DNA from: Piper betle
Lineage: Eukaryota; Streptophyta; Magnoliopsida; Piperales; Piperaceae
Assembly (NCBI GenBank): GCA_033002965.1
Contig: JAURVB010012944.1
Coordinates: 1 to 64,000 of the forward strand
DNA length: 64,000 nucleotides
Reading direction: 5' to 3'
Made by a program: the position numbers and the translations under genes. How positions within the stretch are numbered: position 1 is the stretch's first letter; every line of letters begins with the position of its first letter. This document shows, piece by piece, positions 51,101-63,816 of the stretch. Below the pieces are notes generated by a model. That model saw nothing but the letters and a program-made list of their open reading frames with translations, made no database searches and was not told the origin of the DNA.

Positions 51101-54100
51101 GCAAAATAAAAATTGGATAGTTTTTTTGGTCAAGGAGATTGGTCGTCTTGAATGTTGTTTTACCGTTCAATTCAAATTTAAATCTTACAGGTTTTCTACA
51201 AGTTTTAATGGAGAATTGGATATTTATATTTTAACATGTTATTATGTATGATTTTTATTAAAAAAATTATACTATTGCTGCTTGTTTCAATGTTGTAGTT
51301 TTTGTAGTTTTTATAACGGTGGGTGATGAGTGATTATTTGGGAAGTTGCAATCAAGGAAAAGATTGTATTTTTACGTTCGTAAGATCAATCAAGTGAATG
51401 CTTAAGGCTATATTTATTAAATTATCTTTTTTAAAATATATATATACAGATTAATAATAATTGCTCTTTAAAAATAAATCAATTCCATAAAACTAATTTT
51501 ATTTATAATTAGCTGCATATTGTAGTGATAATTTTTACCAGTATATTTTACTTTATAAATTTTACATATTAACTTAATAAATTATAGTAATTCACTGCTT
51601 GATTCTCACATTTTTCAATAACAAGAGAATATAATTATCTAGTAATTCCCCACATGATTCTCAGTTATTTCAATAATAAGTGACTTTAATTCACTCATAG
51701 ATTCTCACAAATCTCTAGAGAAAGTATATTTATACTTTCCCACTAAAGAATGTGCATTCCCTAGAGAGAGTGATTCTCTAATCTCAATAACACCCCCCAA
51801 AAGAGTTAAAGCAAACAAAGGAAATCACCACAAATCACATTGACATTCAAGTCATATTACCACCTTCCTCCAAATATCAAAAAAGAAAAACAATATTGGA
51901 TTGCAATGTACCTGATTTACTGCATCCCCAAAAGCTACAAATGCAAACTCCCCACCAGGGGCTAAAAGGAGACCAACTCTTACTGCTGCAATGGTTGAAA
52001 CGCCAAAATACCGACCTACTATTGTGACTAGAATAGTCTTCCCGGCAATCAGGAGGCTCAATGTTCCAACAATAACTAAGAAGTTTGAAAATAAAAGCTT
52101 TGGATCGATGGACATTCCAACCTACAAGGCAAACCAAGTCATTTAAGCCACACACTCCCATACTAAATATATAACAGGAACCACAAAAATGCACATCATA
52201 CTTATTGAAAGTACATACTGTCATGAAAAACAATCCCAACAGTAGCCCACGATAAGGAGCTATATCTGATTCAACTTGTAGTGAAAATTCAGTTTCGGCT
52301 AGAAGCAAGCCAGCTAAAAATGCTCCCAGAGCCATTGAAAGTCCAAACTGTTCAGCAGTACTGACCTCTCATTAAAGTTCGTAAAATAAAAATAAAGGAA
52401 AAAGGGAAAGAAGTCAACTTATACTCTAGCTGTTAGAAGACTGGTTGCCAGAATAACAAGGAGAGTGGTTGCAGAAAATATTTCTGCATTCTGATTTTCT
52501 GCTATTTGTTTATAAAATGGGCGAAGAACCTGACAAAGATATATTTTATTATCATTACCTCTCCCTAAACTCACCAAATAATTGAAAAACAAGCACAGAT
52601 AACAACCATATTCTATAACAAACAACATAATTAAGACGGAACTTTGGGTACCAAGGGCATACCAAGCGGCCACCTGCAATAATTAAGGTGATAGCAAGTA
52701 ATGCTTTCACAGAAGCCACACCAAGAGCTTCAGCAATAGCTTGAAAACCAACCTGAAAACAACATTATATATTTATGGGTAAAATTAACAATTATGAAAT
52801 CAGAGAAGTCTAGCCAACAGCAAATAGAGTGAGGAAATAAAGGATTATTAAAAACAACTGGGCAACCACAAGTCTGGGTGAATGAAGGGCTAAAAGGCCA
52901 AAACTTAGAAATTTCTTATCAACTTTTTCAACCTTCTCAATCAGGTCTAAGTTCAAAATGTGATAATTGTTGGATCCAGAGTTCACCGGAGCAAGGAAGA
53001 GGTTGCATAAGTACCCGGGTGCTCAAGACCGGGGGACCTGGCACAGGTGCCTGGGCGCCCACAATATGGAAATTCCAGAACATGTGATGCCCGGGTGTAG
53101 GGTGTCGGCCGCCTAGGCATCAAGCGACGCAGGTACAACCCAAATTTTGCCCGAATTTGACTTTAATCAGGCTTGTTTTAAGGTATTTAAAGAATTTTTT
53201 CATTCTTCTTAAGGAATATAACCTAGGGAGAGGCTAAGGAGGGGTTTTCTAGGGGATCCTTGGCGAGGGAGAAGGAATTTCTTCTCGAATTGTGAGAGAT
53301 TCAAGAGAGCATTAAGTCAGGCTTGTTGATTCAAGGGAGAGGGAAAGAGAGAATCTTTATAATTGTTTTTGTCTTTTTCATAGTGGAAATTATCTCTCGA
53401 TGGATTGTGTGACATTTGTCATCCACAGTGATTTTTGTTGTCTTTCTATTTTATTGTCAGTTATCATTCTTTGCCAATAATTTGTTGTCTCTCTTTCAAT
53501 TTCGCTCTGTTGCACTGATTAGGGAAGACCCATATTTCCAACAACAATACCATGACTGCAACGACCTTTTGAAAGAAAATATGGAAAGATTCATATTGCC
53601 CCGCAAGAGGATAACTCTTTGCTGGTTAAGTGATTTCAAAGGCACCATGATTATATTAATGCTTTTACCATATGATATTCTCAACATGAATCCACATCCT
53701 ATGTAACTTTATTGTTACTGCCTTGCAGGACGCTACACTTTTCTGGTAAAGAGATGCAAACTAGTGAATGATGCATGAATATCTTTCAAAAGCATCATGA
53801 ATATGTCAATGTTTCACCATGAAATTCCTAAGATGAACCTCCATCCTATCTAACTTCATAGTGTTCTTAACATAGATGAAATTATTTTGCAGCAATGACT
53901 TTCCAATGGCTAGCAAAAAATATTAGTAGATGAAAATTAAGAACTTAAATAGCAAATTATAAATGATGACAAAATATAATGAAGAAAAGTAACTACCCCT
54001 CCTTTGGAAGAATTTGGTGAGATAAGAGGGATGAGTATCAATAGAACGACCACAGCCAAGTCCTGTAAAAGAAACAATTTACCAACAAAATTAAACCATA

Positions 54101-57100
54101 GGAACCCAATTTCAGATGCACGGCATCTCTAACCAACATCTCTTACATTGTCAGTCCCAAACCCAGATGAATAAGGAAGGTTATTGTCAGGAAATGTATA
54201 TATGGTCATCAGAACTTTGTATATATTCTCATATATATGGATCCTAAACAACCCCAATTATTTGGGATGAGGTGGAAAAAGAAAAATAAGAAATATAGCA
54301 TAACCCTCGTGAAATCAGAAACATGAATAGTGTTAACAATTCGATTATAGTTCACCATCATAATGATTCTATTCAACAATAAAGATGTACCTGGAAAAGT
54401 AACACAGAAAAAGTGGCACGTCCATGGCGTGATGTGCTTTCTCCTCTTTCTTGCAGCACCTGCAGATGACAGTTCTCAATGATTAATTTAGAACGCCATG
54501 ACTACCTGCAAATTGACTTTGAGAAAGGGTTCCATTACAAGACGAAAAAATTGTGTACAAATGGAAAGAAAGACTATTGGCACACATTTTTTTCATCACA
54601 TCTAATCCTAATTCGAGTTATGCCGTGTTGGCTGCATGTTTTCAATATCACAATCTAATTGCTCTCAAACTTAAGAATAGAATCCATGTCTACAAACGAA
54701 GTGGTAAAATTCAACGATAAGACTAAATAAAGTAGTAAATTTTTACCACAATGTTTTCACATGGGTTTTACATAATTGAAAGTGAACAATGTGATGAGTT
54801 TTAATGAAAGAAGATAAACAGAAAGAAAAAAATGGACATATTGATTCACGTACAATCAATGAAAATAAGTCTCGAAATCAATAAAACAGATACAAAATAT
54901 ATTATTGAACAGTAGTAGCAGATATAACCTGCAGGACCACAGCAGTGGACGATAATGCAAGACCATTCCCAATAACTAATGCAGCTGGACCCGGAAGTCC
55001 GGCAACAAAATGAGCAACCAAGCCAACAGCTATTGCAGTCACCAGAACCTGCATTTATTGTTGAACATTATCGCAATTAAATGACCAAAATATAGAAACA
55101 AAGAAGATTCTGGTTCATTGACATGAGAAGCATGCTTCATCTCACCTGAGCGGAACCTAGCCCAAAAACATACTTCTTCATTGAGCTTAATCTTTCTACT
55201 GACAGCTGCTAAAAAAAAAATTAGAATGAGGCACATTGACTCAAACAGGAAGGATAAATCAAAGTTAAATATGTTCAAATTTTACCTCAAGCCCAATGTT
55301 GAAGAGCAAGAAAACTACTCCAAATTCAGCAATAGATTTAGTACCATGGACATGGCGAATAATGGATAAGCCATAGGGCCCAATCAAAATGCCAGCAGCC
55401 AAGTAGCCAAGTACAGGACTACCTAAAACATACCAAATAAGACAAGAATCAAATGATCATTAACAATAAAAAAATTTTAAGCCAAGTATATGCTAGTCAT
55501 ATGAGCACTTAATGGCCATATAGTGGCTAAAACACTTGCTATGAGCTCTCTACCCCGTTTGTACATGGAACACCTGCAGTAGGATCAGGATTCTGGTGTT
55601 TACCATCATCAGGAATTTGAACACCCAAATGAGTTTGATTACATTATGTAGTTAAGTGCTGATTTTTGTATAACTGTATTGGGCTTCCTGATGTACTAAA
55701 AAGATCCCTCAATTAAGTTTTCTGAACTCATAATCCCCTCACAGAATAATTCCTAGAGAAAAAAAATCACGAGGCATCCACTAGTACACTCTCAAGATGA
55801 ACAGAAAAAGCACCCAGAACAGGCAGTCCATGGCACTTATATCACCTTTCAGAATACAAATATATCAATTTATATTATTACAAGAATACTGATCCAATTA
55901 CAGGTGGATCTTATAGTCAGTCACAAGAGTTACAAAATCATAAGTATAGCGTAGAGATCTAATTAAAAATGTGAACTTGACACAGTTCAGCATTGAGATT
56001 GACTGCCCCCCATTGAATTGATCTCAAATAAAATAATAATTCCTAATGTTCTAAAATTAGCATTTTTTATAGCTTCCCTGTGTGCTTCTAAAAATTAGTT
56101 GAGGTACAAAAACAAAAAGCCAGACAGCTAGATAGTTTATACTCTTCCCAGTGAAAACATTGGAAACACAAATGTTCCAAAAAACAAACATCTTGGCACA
56201 ACCAAGCCATATGAGCATGTATGCACAAATCATAATCCCGATAGGAACATTTTTACCTCCCGGAATTTTCTGAAAAATTGGAACGAATATCACACTTGCC
56301 AAAAGTAACCATAGCATGTCAAGGAGAGATGCTTCTTCTTCATTCACCTATATTTGATGAATTGATAAATATAAAATTAAGCAATAAAATTAACAACAAT
56401 AGCACCACAAATGCATTATCATAAGTTAAAATCACATCAACTAATCATGAGGGGCAATAGCTAGAAAAATGTTCTGATGATGCCAACCTAATTTGGAAGC
56501 CTCTTAAAGTCATATTTGAAGTACATGCAAAAGAGAGTTAAGACTGGAGTCATTAATTTAGACAAAGTTCTATAGTATATATTAACACTGATTACAAGAT
56601 GGATAACCGAATCATTGTGATTATAATGATCAGACTTGAAATTAGCATTCAGCCTAGATTGATTGATACCATCAAAATTTGTCCTAAAATATGGAAGTGT
56701 AAAGGTGAGTGAGGGGTGTTCTTCTTTTTCTTCCACTTGATACAAATAAGGTGTCGGGGGCATGGATCCTATTTATGGCAAAATTTACACGGTCGGATGC
56801 CCTTCATGATGCCAACCCTCCTCCTTTATCCAGGGTTGGGACCACCGTCCGCCAGTGCACAAGCATTGGCAGAACAAGTGAGTGACAGGCATCTTGATAA
56901 AAACAAAATATTATTCAAGCTTGCTGCTAAAGAATAGAGAACAGAAGCTGGTTCCAGATTACAGTAGTAGAACAAAGAGGAAATCCAATGCTTGATTTGA
57001 ACTAAGTTTAAGCCCGGTCTCAGAGCAGGAATTCATGATTACCCAAGAAAGTTTAACTGGAAGCTTCATGAGTTTCCAGATGTACTAATCAACTCTCACT

Positions 57101-59575
57101 TAAATTTTTAAAATACAAGTAATATAGCAACATTATATAATTGATGTATCAAAGGCATACTTATCGTGGCTGATATGTATATAACATTAGAAACATCTGC
57201 ACAAAATGTAGTCCTTATAGATTAAAAAAAAGAAAAAAAGTGGCTCTTATACCTTTTGTTGACATAAAATATCAACCAATTTTTTTGCCCTCTGTGTAAG
57301 TTTCTGGGCCTCACGAACCAGTGGTTTTGTATTTGAACTCACATCTTCAATACTAGTGACAATAATATCCTGCTGTTGCAGCAACTGAGAACTTCTTTGT
57401 TTGCTATAAAAAATGGCTCTGCCATAAGATATTAGAATGGTGTCAACAACCATGCATAATTGACGTGGAGCAAAAAGGAAAACCACAACAAACATAAACA
57501 TCCTCTTCCAACCATTTGCCCGATGAAGGGAGGGAACTTATCAATATAAGTCATTATATAGAAAGACAAATAGGACACATTAAAAAGGGTTTATCCAGTT
57601 TTAGGTAGTCTAATTAAAACAACCTCATTCTACAAGTTGGCTTGCATGAAGCACAATACATCAGTGCTGACTTTATGTAAGATATTCTTGTTTTTATTTT
57701 TTTCCATTATTGCTTCTCTTCAATTAATTCCCTTAACAAGGCTCAAAAACCATTATCAATTACAATTTTAAAGAAATGAAACATATGCACATTATTTACT
57801 TTTCATCGTTTAACCTTATTTGTTTACTTTCATTTTTTAAAAAATTGGTCTGTCCACCACAGACCCAAAAGAGGTTCAGGTAACCACAGGGGAACATTAA
57901 CTTGGTTGCTAGCAACACCAATCAGGAAATATTTTCAGCAAACTGCTAGCATTACCTTTGAAACCAAATCAATGTTTGTAAAAAGAGGCACATACCCCAT
58001 TCCTAGTAGCATAACTCCCAAAATAAGCTTGGGTATCTGCTTCTTCGTATTTGCAAGAAGACCACTAAAAACTGAAGAAGGAGTAAATTCTGAACCATCC
58101 ACATCAAATGAAAAAAACGAAGCAGAAAAGAACCGAGATGATTTCTTCAACCAAACCTTTGGTGAAGGGGAACTGTCTTTACCCAGTTCCTTTTGTATTT
58201 CTGGCTTTTTTAGATGACTTCCAATTTTGAATTTATCTGCTTCAACTTCAGCATCTTTATGCAACTCGGCACTAACTTTTCCATTATCATGATCTTGCAC
58301 TTGTTCAGCTAGATACAACTCTCCACTAATAGAGTCAATTTTATTTGAAACAGAAACAGTCAGTGGCTCTTCAACAATTGAGGGGACAGTAACTGATCCA
58401 ATATTGTCCATTCCAGCAGGGGTGTCAGCTAATGCAGCATCACTTTCCACAACTGTGGCTTTTTCTGAGGACACTTTAGCTACTTCTGGATTGCTAAGCA
58501 TTTTCTCGGCTTTCTGTAAAGCTATCTCAGCATCATTAACACGTTGCATGGACTCAAGCTCAAAAGCAACAGCTCTCTCTGCCATAAGCATTACGTTCGT
58601 GACATCTTCTTCTGCTTTTGAAGCATTTAGCTGCGCTGTTTCTGCAACTTGTCTTAACCGATCCACTTCTTTTTGCAGCTCTGCCTTCCTGTTTTGAAGA
58701 CAGAGCAGATCTGCCTCGCAATTTAAAAGAATAGTTTTGCAATCCATTATCTCATCCTGTGCTGACAACATAGCCTCTTCCTCCTCTCTTATTATGCCCA
58801 ATGATTCAGCACCAGACTCACTGTCTGCAACGCTTCCAAGAGAAGCATCTACAGCCATTGTTTCTTTGGCCACATTTAGCACTTTGGTGGCTAATTGAAG
58901 TCTAGCTTCTGCCATTGAAAGAGCCATAGTTGCTTTTTGAATAGCTTCTTTATTCTCATCCTCTTCAATAATTACTTGTTGTATTTCAGAGACAGCTGAA
59001 GTGACATTGTCACATGCATTAATAGCGTCATCTTTTAATGCTATGGCTGTTTCAGCAATCTTTTGAGCTTTTTCTTCAAACATGATGCTATTGAGTTGGG
59101 CAACTTCCAATTCTTTCACAGCTTTCTGAAGCAATTCCTTCAAGTCGTCCAGCCTAAGAACCTTAGATTCATCATCTTCCAAATCATTTGGAATTGATCT
59201 TTCAGAAGAAGAACTAATAACATCCTCTGAGTGGTTATCTACAACTTCAGTCTCGTAGCTATTTTCATCGACATATGCCAAGGAGTCATTAGCTTGGCAG
59301 AAAGTAGGTAAAATTTTTGGAGCTTTAAACAAATACCCAAAATCAGTATTGACACGTATTCTATGTGTTGATAAATGCAAAAATTTTCTATTTTGGGATT
59401 TCCTCAAAGTGGCATGACCACCAAATGGTATAGACTTTTTTGATTCAGTCAGCAAATAACTACAAAGAAATGGTGAGTTCCAAAAAGCACTAATGGAAAC
59501 CTTATGCTCCCTTCTTGAACCTATGCAGGAAGAACCTGATGTCACTGAACTTAAACATGATCCTGGACAAGACAT
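45105..59575 (-). CDS. KEA2: Chloroplast K+/H+ antiporter KEA1/KEA2 type, 20 coding exons, intact
   Basis: Inner-envelope K+ efflux antiporter of the CPA2 family, important for stromal pH, ion balance and plastid development. Exons: 57996-59575, 57253-57418, 56257-56347, 55286-55422, 55146-55205, 54929-55048, 54391-54459, 53997-54062, 52663-52752, 52425-52529, 52219-52347, 51912-52121, 46627-46776, 46374-46427, 46202-46260, 46035-46101, 45781-45957, 45604-45660, 45303-45377, 45105-45227. All junctions are GT-AG and in phase, giving about 1194 aa, matching Arabidopsis KEA1/KEA2. Order: transit-like leader; acidic then long coiled-coil region (about residues 140-370); a hydrophobic segment at the exon 1 end; the Na+/H+ exchanger membrane domain (exons 3-13) with LFQDLAVV and [12 protein letters not shown]; then a KTN/RCK domain with GFGRVG. 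ATG 59575 is the first after an in-frame stop. C-terminus EVVEGTLAI. Confidence 0.95.
46921..47609. mobile_element. hAT-like non-autonomous element (689 bp) in KEA intron 12
   Basis: Starts TAGGGGTGAGCATGG and ends, in reverse, TAGGGCTGGTCGGT. It is flanked by CAATCTAC (46913-46920) and CTATCTAC (47610-47617), 7 of 8 identical. The interior ends are rich in ggtttggttcggtt words and the middle is AT-rich. No transposase. It is harmlessly placed in a 5.1-kb intron. Confidence 0.7.
47841..51798 (+). mobile_element. PIF/Harbinger-like element (~4 kb) in KEA intron 12
   Basis: Terminal inverted repeats: left GGGGAGGGGTTATTGAGAAT, right in reverse GGGGGGTGTTATTGAGATTA. The similarity extends inward to a palindromic agaattatattctct block at about 47993 and its counterpart at about 51630, so the repeats are roughly 180-200 bp and diverged. 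A CT-rich leader lies at 48060-48250. A decayed Myb/SANT-like ORF is at 49735-50680. No DDE transposase was found, and no 3-bp duplication is obvious. The class assignment rests on the G-rich ends plus the SANT-type ORF. Confidence 0.55.
49735..50690 (+). pseudogene. Decayed Myb/SANT-like DNA-binding ORF of the Harbinger-like element
   Basis: Pieces in successive frames resemble the plant Myb/SANT-like domain that accompanies PIF/Harbinger transposases: [15 protein letters not shown], then RFKTLKTT...[11 protein letters not shown] and VWDEL, and later [13 protein letters not shown]. Stops interrupt the first part (about 49900-50085). The middle (50244-50516) is open for 90 codons and is acidic and lysine-rich. 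Upstream frame pieces at 49590-49670 may belong to it. Confidence 0.5.
52968..53476. mobile_element. Solo LTR (509 bp), target-site duplication ATAAT, in KEA intron 8
   Basis: Begins TGTTGGATCC and ends TTTGCCA (TG...CA), with ATAAT at 52963-52967 and 53477-53481. It is unrelated to the large LTR family at 16-26 kb. Size and the T-rich 3' end suggest a Ty1/copia LTR, which is an inference. It lies in the 1.24-kb intron between KEA exons 8 and 9 and accounts for the GC-rich patch there. Confidence 0.7.
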
Positions 59576-60234
59576 ATTTATTTGTTTGAAAGCCAAATCC
59601 GTATCCCCTCACTCTTGCTGAAGACTACAGAAAATCCATTACTTATCTGGCGAACAAACATTAAAAAAAAAAGCTCAGTAACCCAAACCATTATTCCATG
59701 AAGAAAAATAAATTAAACAATAAAGAAACAAGTTATATGTACACAAGAGTACAAGAATTGCAACGAAAATTAAATCCATAATCATCCACCAATATCCCCT
59801 CCAAACTGGTTAATGGAAGAGATCCCCCTCCACAATGGGCGGATGTAAGATTGAATAATCAGCTCAAAAAACTATTATAATGAAATTTGCGAAAATGGCG
59901 CATGGCCGCGATTATGACAGAAAAGCTAGCAAGCTCGTCTTTTCAAATAATTAGTTTCCCAGCGCCAAGCACCTCCAAGTCACATGGTTCTGCATTGAAT
60001 TTTAGAATTGCTTTTAATGATGAATGATTTATGAAGTATTCCACTCAAAGAGTATTTGTATGCATAAATATATGTGATAAAAATCACAATATCAAAAAAC
60101 TTCATTCAGTCACTATATACAAAAACCAATCTCAAATTCAAAAAATAAAATAGATTAAATAAAACGACATCAAGGATAAAGAAACACCAAAAAACAAATA
60201 AAAAAAAAAGCACAACAGACACCCCCACCAATAC

Positions 60235-60440
60235 CTGGGAATCTTTGTTCAATTTGGAAACACAAGGAACAAAACAAGAAGGAATCCTTTGCCAATCTGA
60301 AAAATCCGAACCTCCGCCTTCCCCACTCCCACCGCCCCCGAGTGGCGACGGAGATAGCGAGAGCTAGGGAGGTCCTTTCTTTGGCGGATGAATTTCACAG
60401 GTTCACAGCTCACACACAGGATACAACAACAGAGAAGAAG
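60235..60440 (-). other. KEA2: Probable non-coding first exon of the KEA gene
   Basis: On the minus strand a C/G-rich leader ends at 60235 with a good donor (attcccag|gtattgg). A matching acceptor (cttcag) lies at 59618-59620, just upstream of the in-frame stop and the ATG at 59575. This predicts a ~617-bp intron in the 5' UTR. The 5' limit is a guess. A (GGC)n run at about 60555-60575 marks the GC-rich promoter side. Confidence 0.5.
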
Positions 60441-60599
60441 AGTAGGTTAACCAAAGGAGACGAAAATGCCCCTCCAAAGCAAGACCAACGGGCCGGCAGA
60501 TGGCGATACCAGACGGAGGTGACGATGGCAAAGGTCGACGGCGGCCGCCAGTCGCGGCGGCGGCGGCGGCGGCGATGGGCTGGGGGTGAGAGTGGAGGT

Positions 60600-63424
60600 T
60601 TATTTGGGGATTAAAAATGCCCTAAAAATCTTTTTTACCGTTGTTGTGTTTATTATTATTATTATATATTTATTTATTTACTTTGTTATTTATTTTATTA
60701 TTACCGGACAGTCCGTATTAAAAACGGATATGGATTCGGATATTCTGTTTCTGGGAATGGGATCATCATTTTTCATATGAAAATAATTTTATTTTTATTT
60801 TTTTGTTAACAATGACTACTATTAATTAATATCCTCTGTCGAACTACCAAATAGATTTTTTATTATTTTAAAATTTTATTCTTTTTTATTACGAAAATTT
60901 ACCATTTTTTTTCACGTATTCGCCTTTTCTTACATATCTTTTTATTATTATTTTATAATTTTATTCTTATTATTACGAGAGGCTATATAATCCAATTTAA
61001 ACTATTGATGTAGTTTAAATGTCTATATTGTTTTATTTTTATATTTTTTAAAAATTTAAAAAATATATTAAAATTTTGTATTATTATTTTATAATTTTAT
61101 TTTTCTCATTATGAATATTTGTCACGGTTTTTTATTATCATACATCCGTTATTAATTTGGCTAAATTATCCCTTATTTCTTATTATTATTTTATTATTTT
61201 CCTTTTTTTATTAGAAAAGCCTATAATCAAATCTAAATCGTTATATTTTTTATCTCTAAAATTTTCTAAGTTCAAAAAAATTATAAAAAAAACATAGGAG
61301 AGGCATGATGTCAAAGAGCCTTTCTTCGTTTTATTAATAAGTAGATCAATGATGGATTTTATTTTATCTGCTCACAAATGTAGAAACAGTAGAGATATTA
61401 AAATTATACTTTATTGGGACGTAAGTTTTGATAATCAGCTACATACAAAATCTCCCTAATATATGCATGCACCTTTTTGGTAGATTTTTTTCAACCCTTA
61501 CAATTATTTGGTAAGAAATATATTTTGTGGAAAAACAATTAAATTGAACAAAATATTTATTTACAATACAAAATGGGCAAGCTTATATGTAATAATTGGC
61601 AATGTTTTATTTTTACTATATACAAGCATTATTGTAATTTAAGATTACGTTCATTTTGGGGGTTTATATCAAACTTGGCAAGGAGGTCGCGTATATTATA
61701 TTTTATTATTATAAAATAAAGGGTATCAGTCTATACTTTCTAGTTGGGCCGACCAGCAAATTTTGCAATGAATTAAAATTTTCTTGATTCATTCCTAAGC
61801 TAATGCCATACAATTAAATACACCGCTAATTTGTGTAGTCCATTGAATTAAACAATAAATCCCAGAAGTCATGCCATCTCAAATAAAGAAAATCACAAAA
61901 TCTTGGCATATTCATCTTGACACCCTCTTGCTGTATTCTTTTGTTTATCGTACCATTAAGCATGATAATAGCACCTAAAAAATGAGAATAATAAAATGGA
62001 TCAAATATTTACAAATTCACGTTGTAGTTTGTAGATATATCCTAATAAATTAAATTTATATCATTCAAAAAGAAATAAATTTATATAATGGGCCGACGGG
62101 TCACGGTTTGCATGTGCCCGCAAACAACTCACCTTAAAGAAGGGGCGTGAAATGCGAGAGTGTGACTTTAAATTTTTAGCATCGATCAAATCAAATGTTC
62201 ATTGCGTGACACATTGAACGAGTTGTGTATAAAAGTCGACGTGTAATGGCCGATGTCTTCCTGCACATCAAACCTTCATGTTGTCGATTCGGACCGGAAT
62301 ACGTGGATTAATTGTTTGGTAGTAGCATCTACCACGGATAAGGATGATAATTTGCATATAGGTCAAGGGAAAATTTTCTTTTGTGAGCTAATTTGGAGTA
62401 AAAGAGGCTCGTTACTTTATGTGGTTTTGGGCCCTAACATTAATAACACACTGCCACTCAACCTCAACACTGGTCGACAACATTCATGTAGTCTTAATAT
62501 ACGTTGTAAACGAGTCTAACATTCATGTGGCCTTATTGGGATTTGCCCCAGCCGCGAGAGTTCATCATGCATGTTTTCCTTCAACCGAAGCATGTCTATG
62601 ACAATTTGGTCCAAGGGAAACATCAAGGCACAGCTTAGACTGCGAGACAACGAGAGAATAAAGCCGAAAATATTATGTGAATTCTGCTTCGTAACTTCCA
62701 TGCCTCCTTGACCAACTTTAGGGGCAGAAAATTGTAGGGCATTATCAACTCTTACCTTGCAAAAAAATAGGTTTATTGAAAGGCCGCATGCTAGTTGCTA
62801 CCGGGGAAGAAAGGGCGCCATGAATTTAGTCAAGAAAATACCATAAACTTATATAAACGGTCTAATTATCCTCTAGGGAAAAAACACGAATAGATACATC
62901 AAGAGCGTGATTAAGTACAGAAACTCCCTCACTGAACAAGTAGCAACCAAACATGTACCAGAATTTTTTTTAAAAAAGTAATTTTATCAACAAGTCATTG
63001 AAGAGTAGGCAGAGGAGGTTTTGATTAAAAAACACATGTACTTATTTCAGTTTATTATGACTTATACGCAAACATTGATAGATTTAAGCATGAATTAATA
63101 AACTGATTCATACTTCGAGGCAAGAAAATTTAACATGCTAAAACAAATAAAATCAATTATCCAATTGCATGCTGGCTGGAGAAGGAGAAGGGTGGAAGGT
63201 GACGGTCTGCAGGGTATAGAGGAAGATAAAGTTAGGACGAGTTACACTAATTCGGGTTGGCTATTGCAACCCGATCGATTACTTAACCTTGACTCTTGAT
63301 TAAGTGTTTACAATCTCTGGATTAGATGCTCGTGCATGAATATGATGCATAAATCTTCATTGCATGGAACGGTTTCAATACCGCCTAAATAATCAGCTCA
63401 AAGCAGTGACGTTAATATTGGGGG

Positions 63425-63428
<4 letters not shown>
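60600..63428. other. AT-rich intergenic DNA
   Basis: Mostly AT-rich; frames at 62250-62700 are somewhat longer but have no recognisable product. No transposon ends or RNA genes seen. Confidence 0.5.
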
Positions 63429-63510
<82 letters not shown>

Positions 63511-63513
63511 ATA
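63429..63513 (+). repeat. Compound microsatellite (AT)n(AGAT)n
   Basis: About 48 bases of AT repeats followed by about eight AGAT-type units. A second short (AT)n is near 63607-63625. Confidence 0.95.
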
Positions 63514-63816
63514 GATGAAGATCAAACGATACAATATACAATAACAATAGTAAGTACATTTCGATTTCCACCCATGTCTACTCTGCATGCTGGGAAAGTA
63601 AATCACATATATATATATATATACTATAATGTGATCTCATCGAAGATAAGAGGAACAACAGTTTTATATTGCCACATTTAATATGGACATACTTCAATCT
63701 AAGAAAGAACCATATTACTCACCTACATAAAAGTATACTAAATTCATCTTCTATATTATTTAGAGTAAGAAATTGGCTCTCATACTTGCGTAAAGCTGAA
63801 CGCTTTTGAATATCAC

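Noticed and set aside
59573..59596. Start of KEA seven codons further upstream at 59596
   Set aside because: That codon is TTG; the first ATG after the in-frame stop is at 59575.
62253..62701. Possible small gene at 62.25-62.7 kb
   Set aside because: Frames on both strands, no recognisable motif, no splice-bounded continuation.
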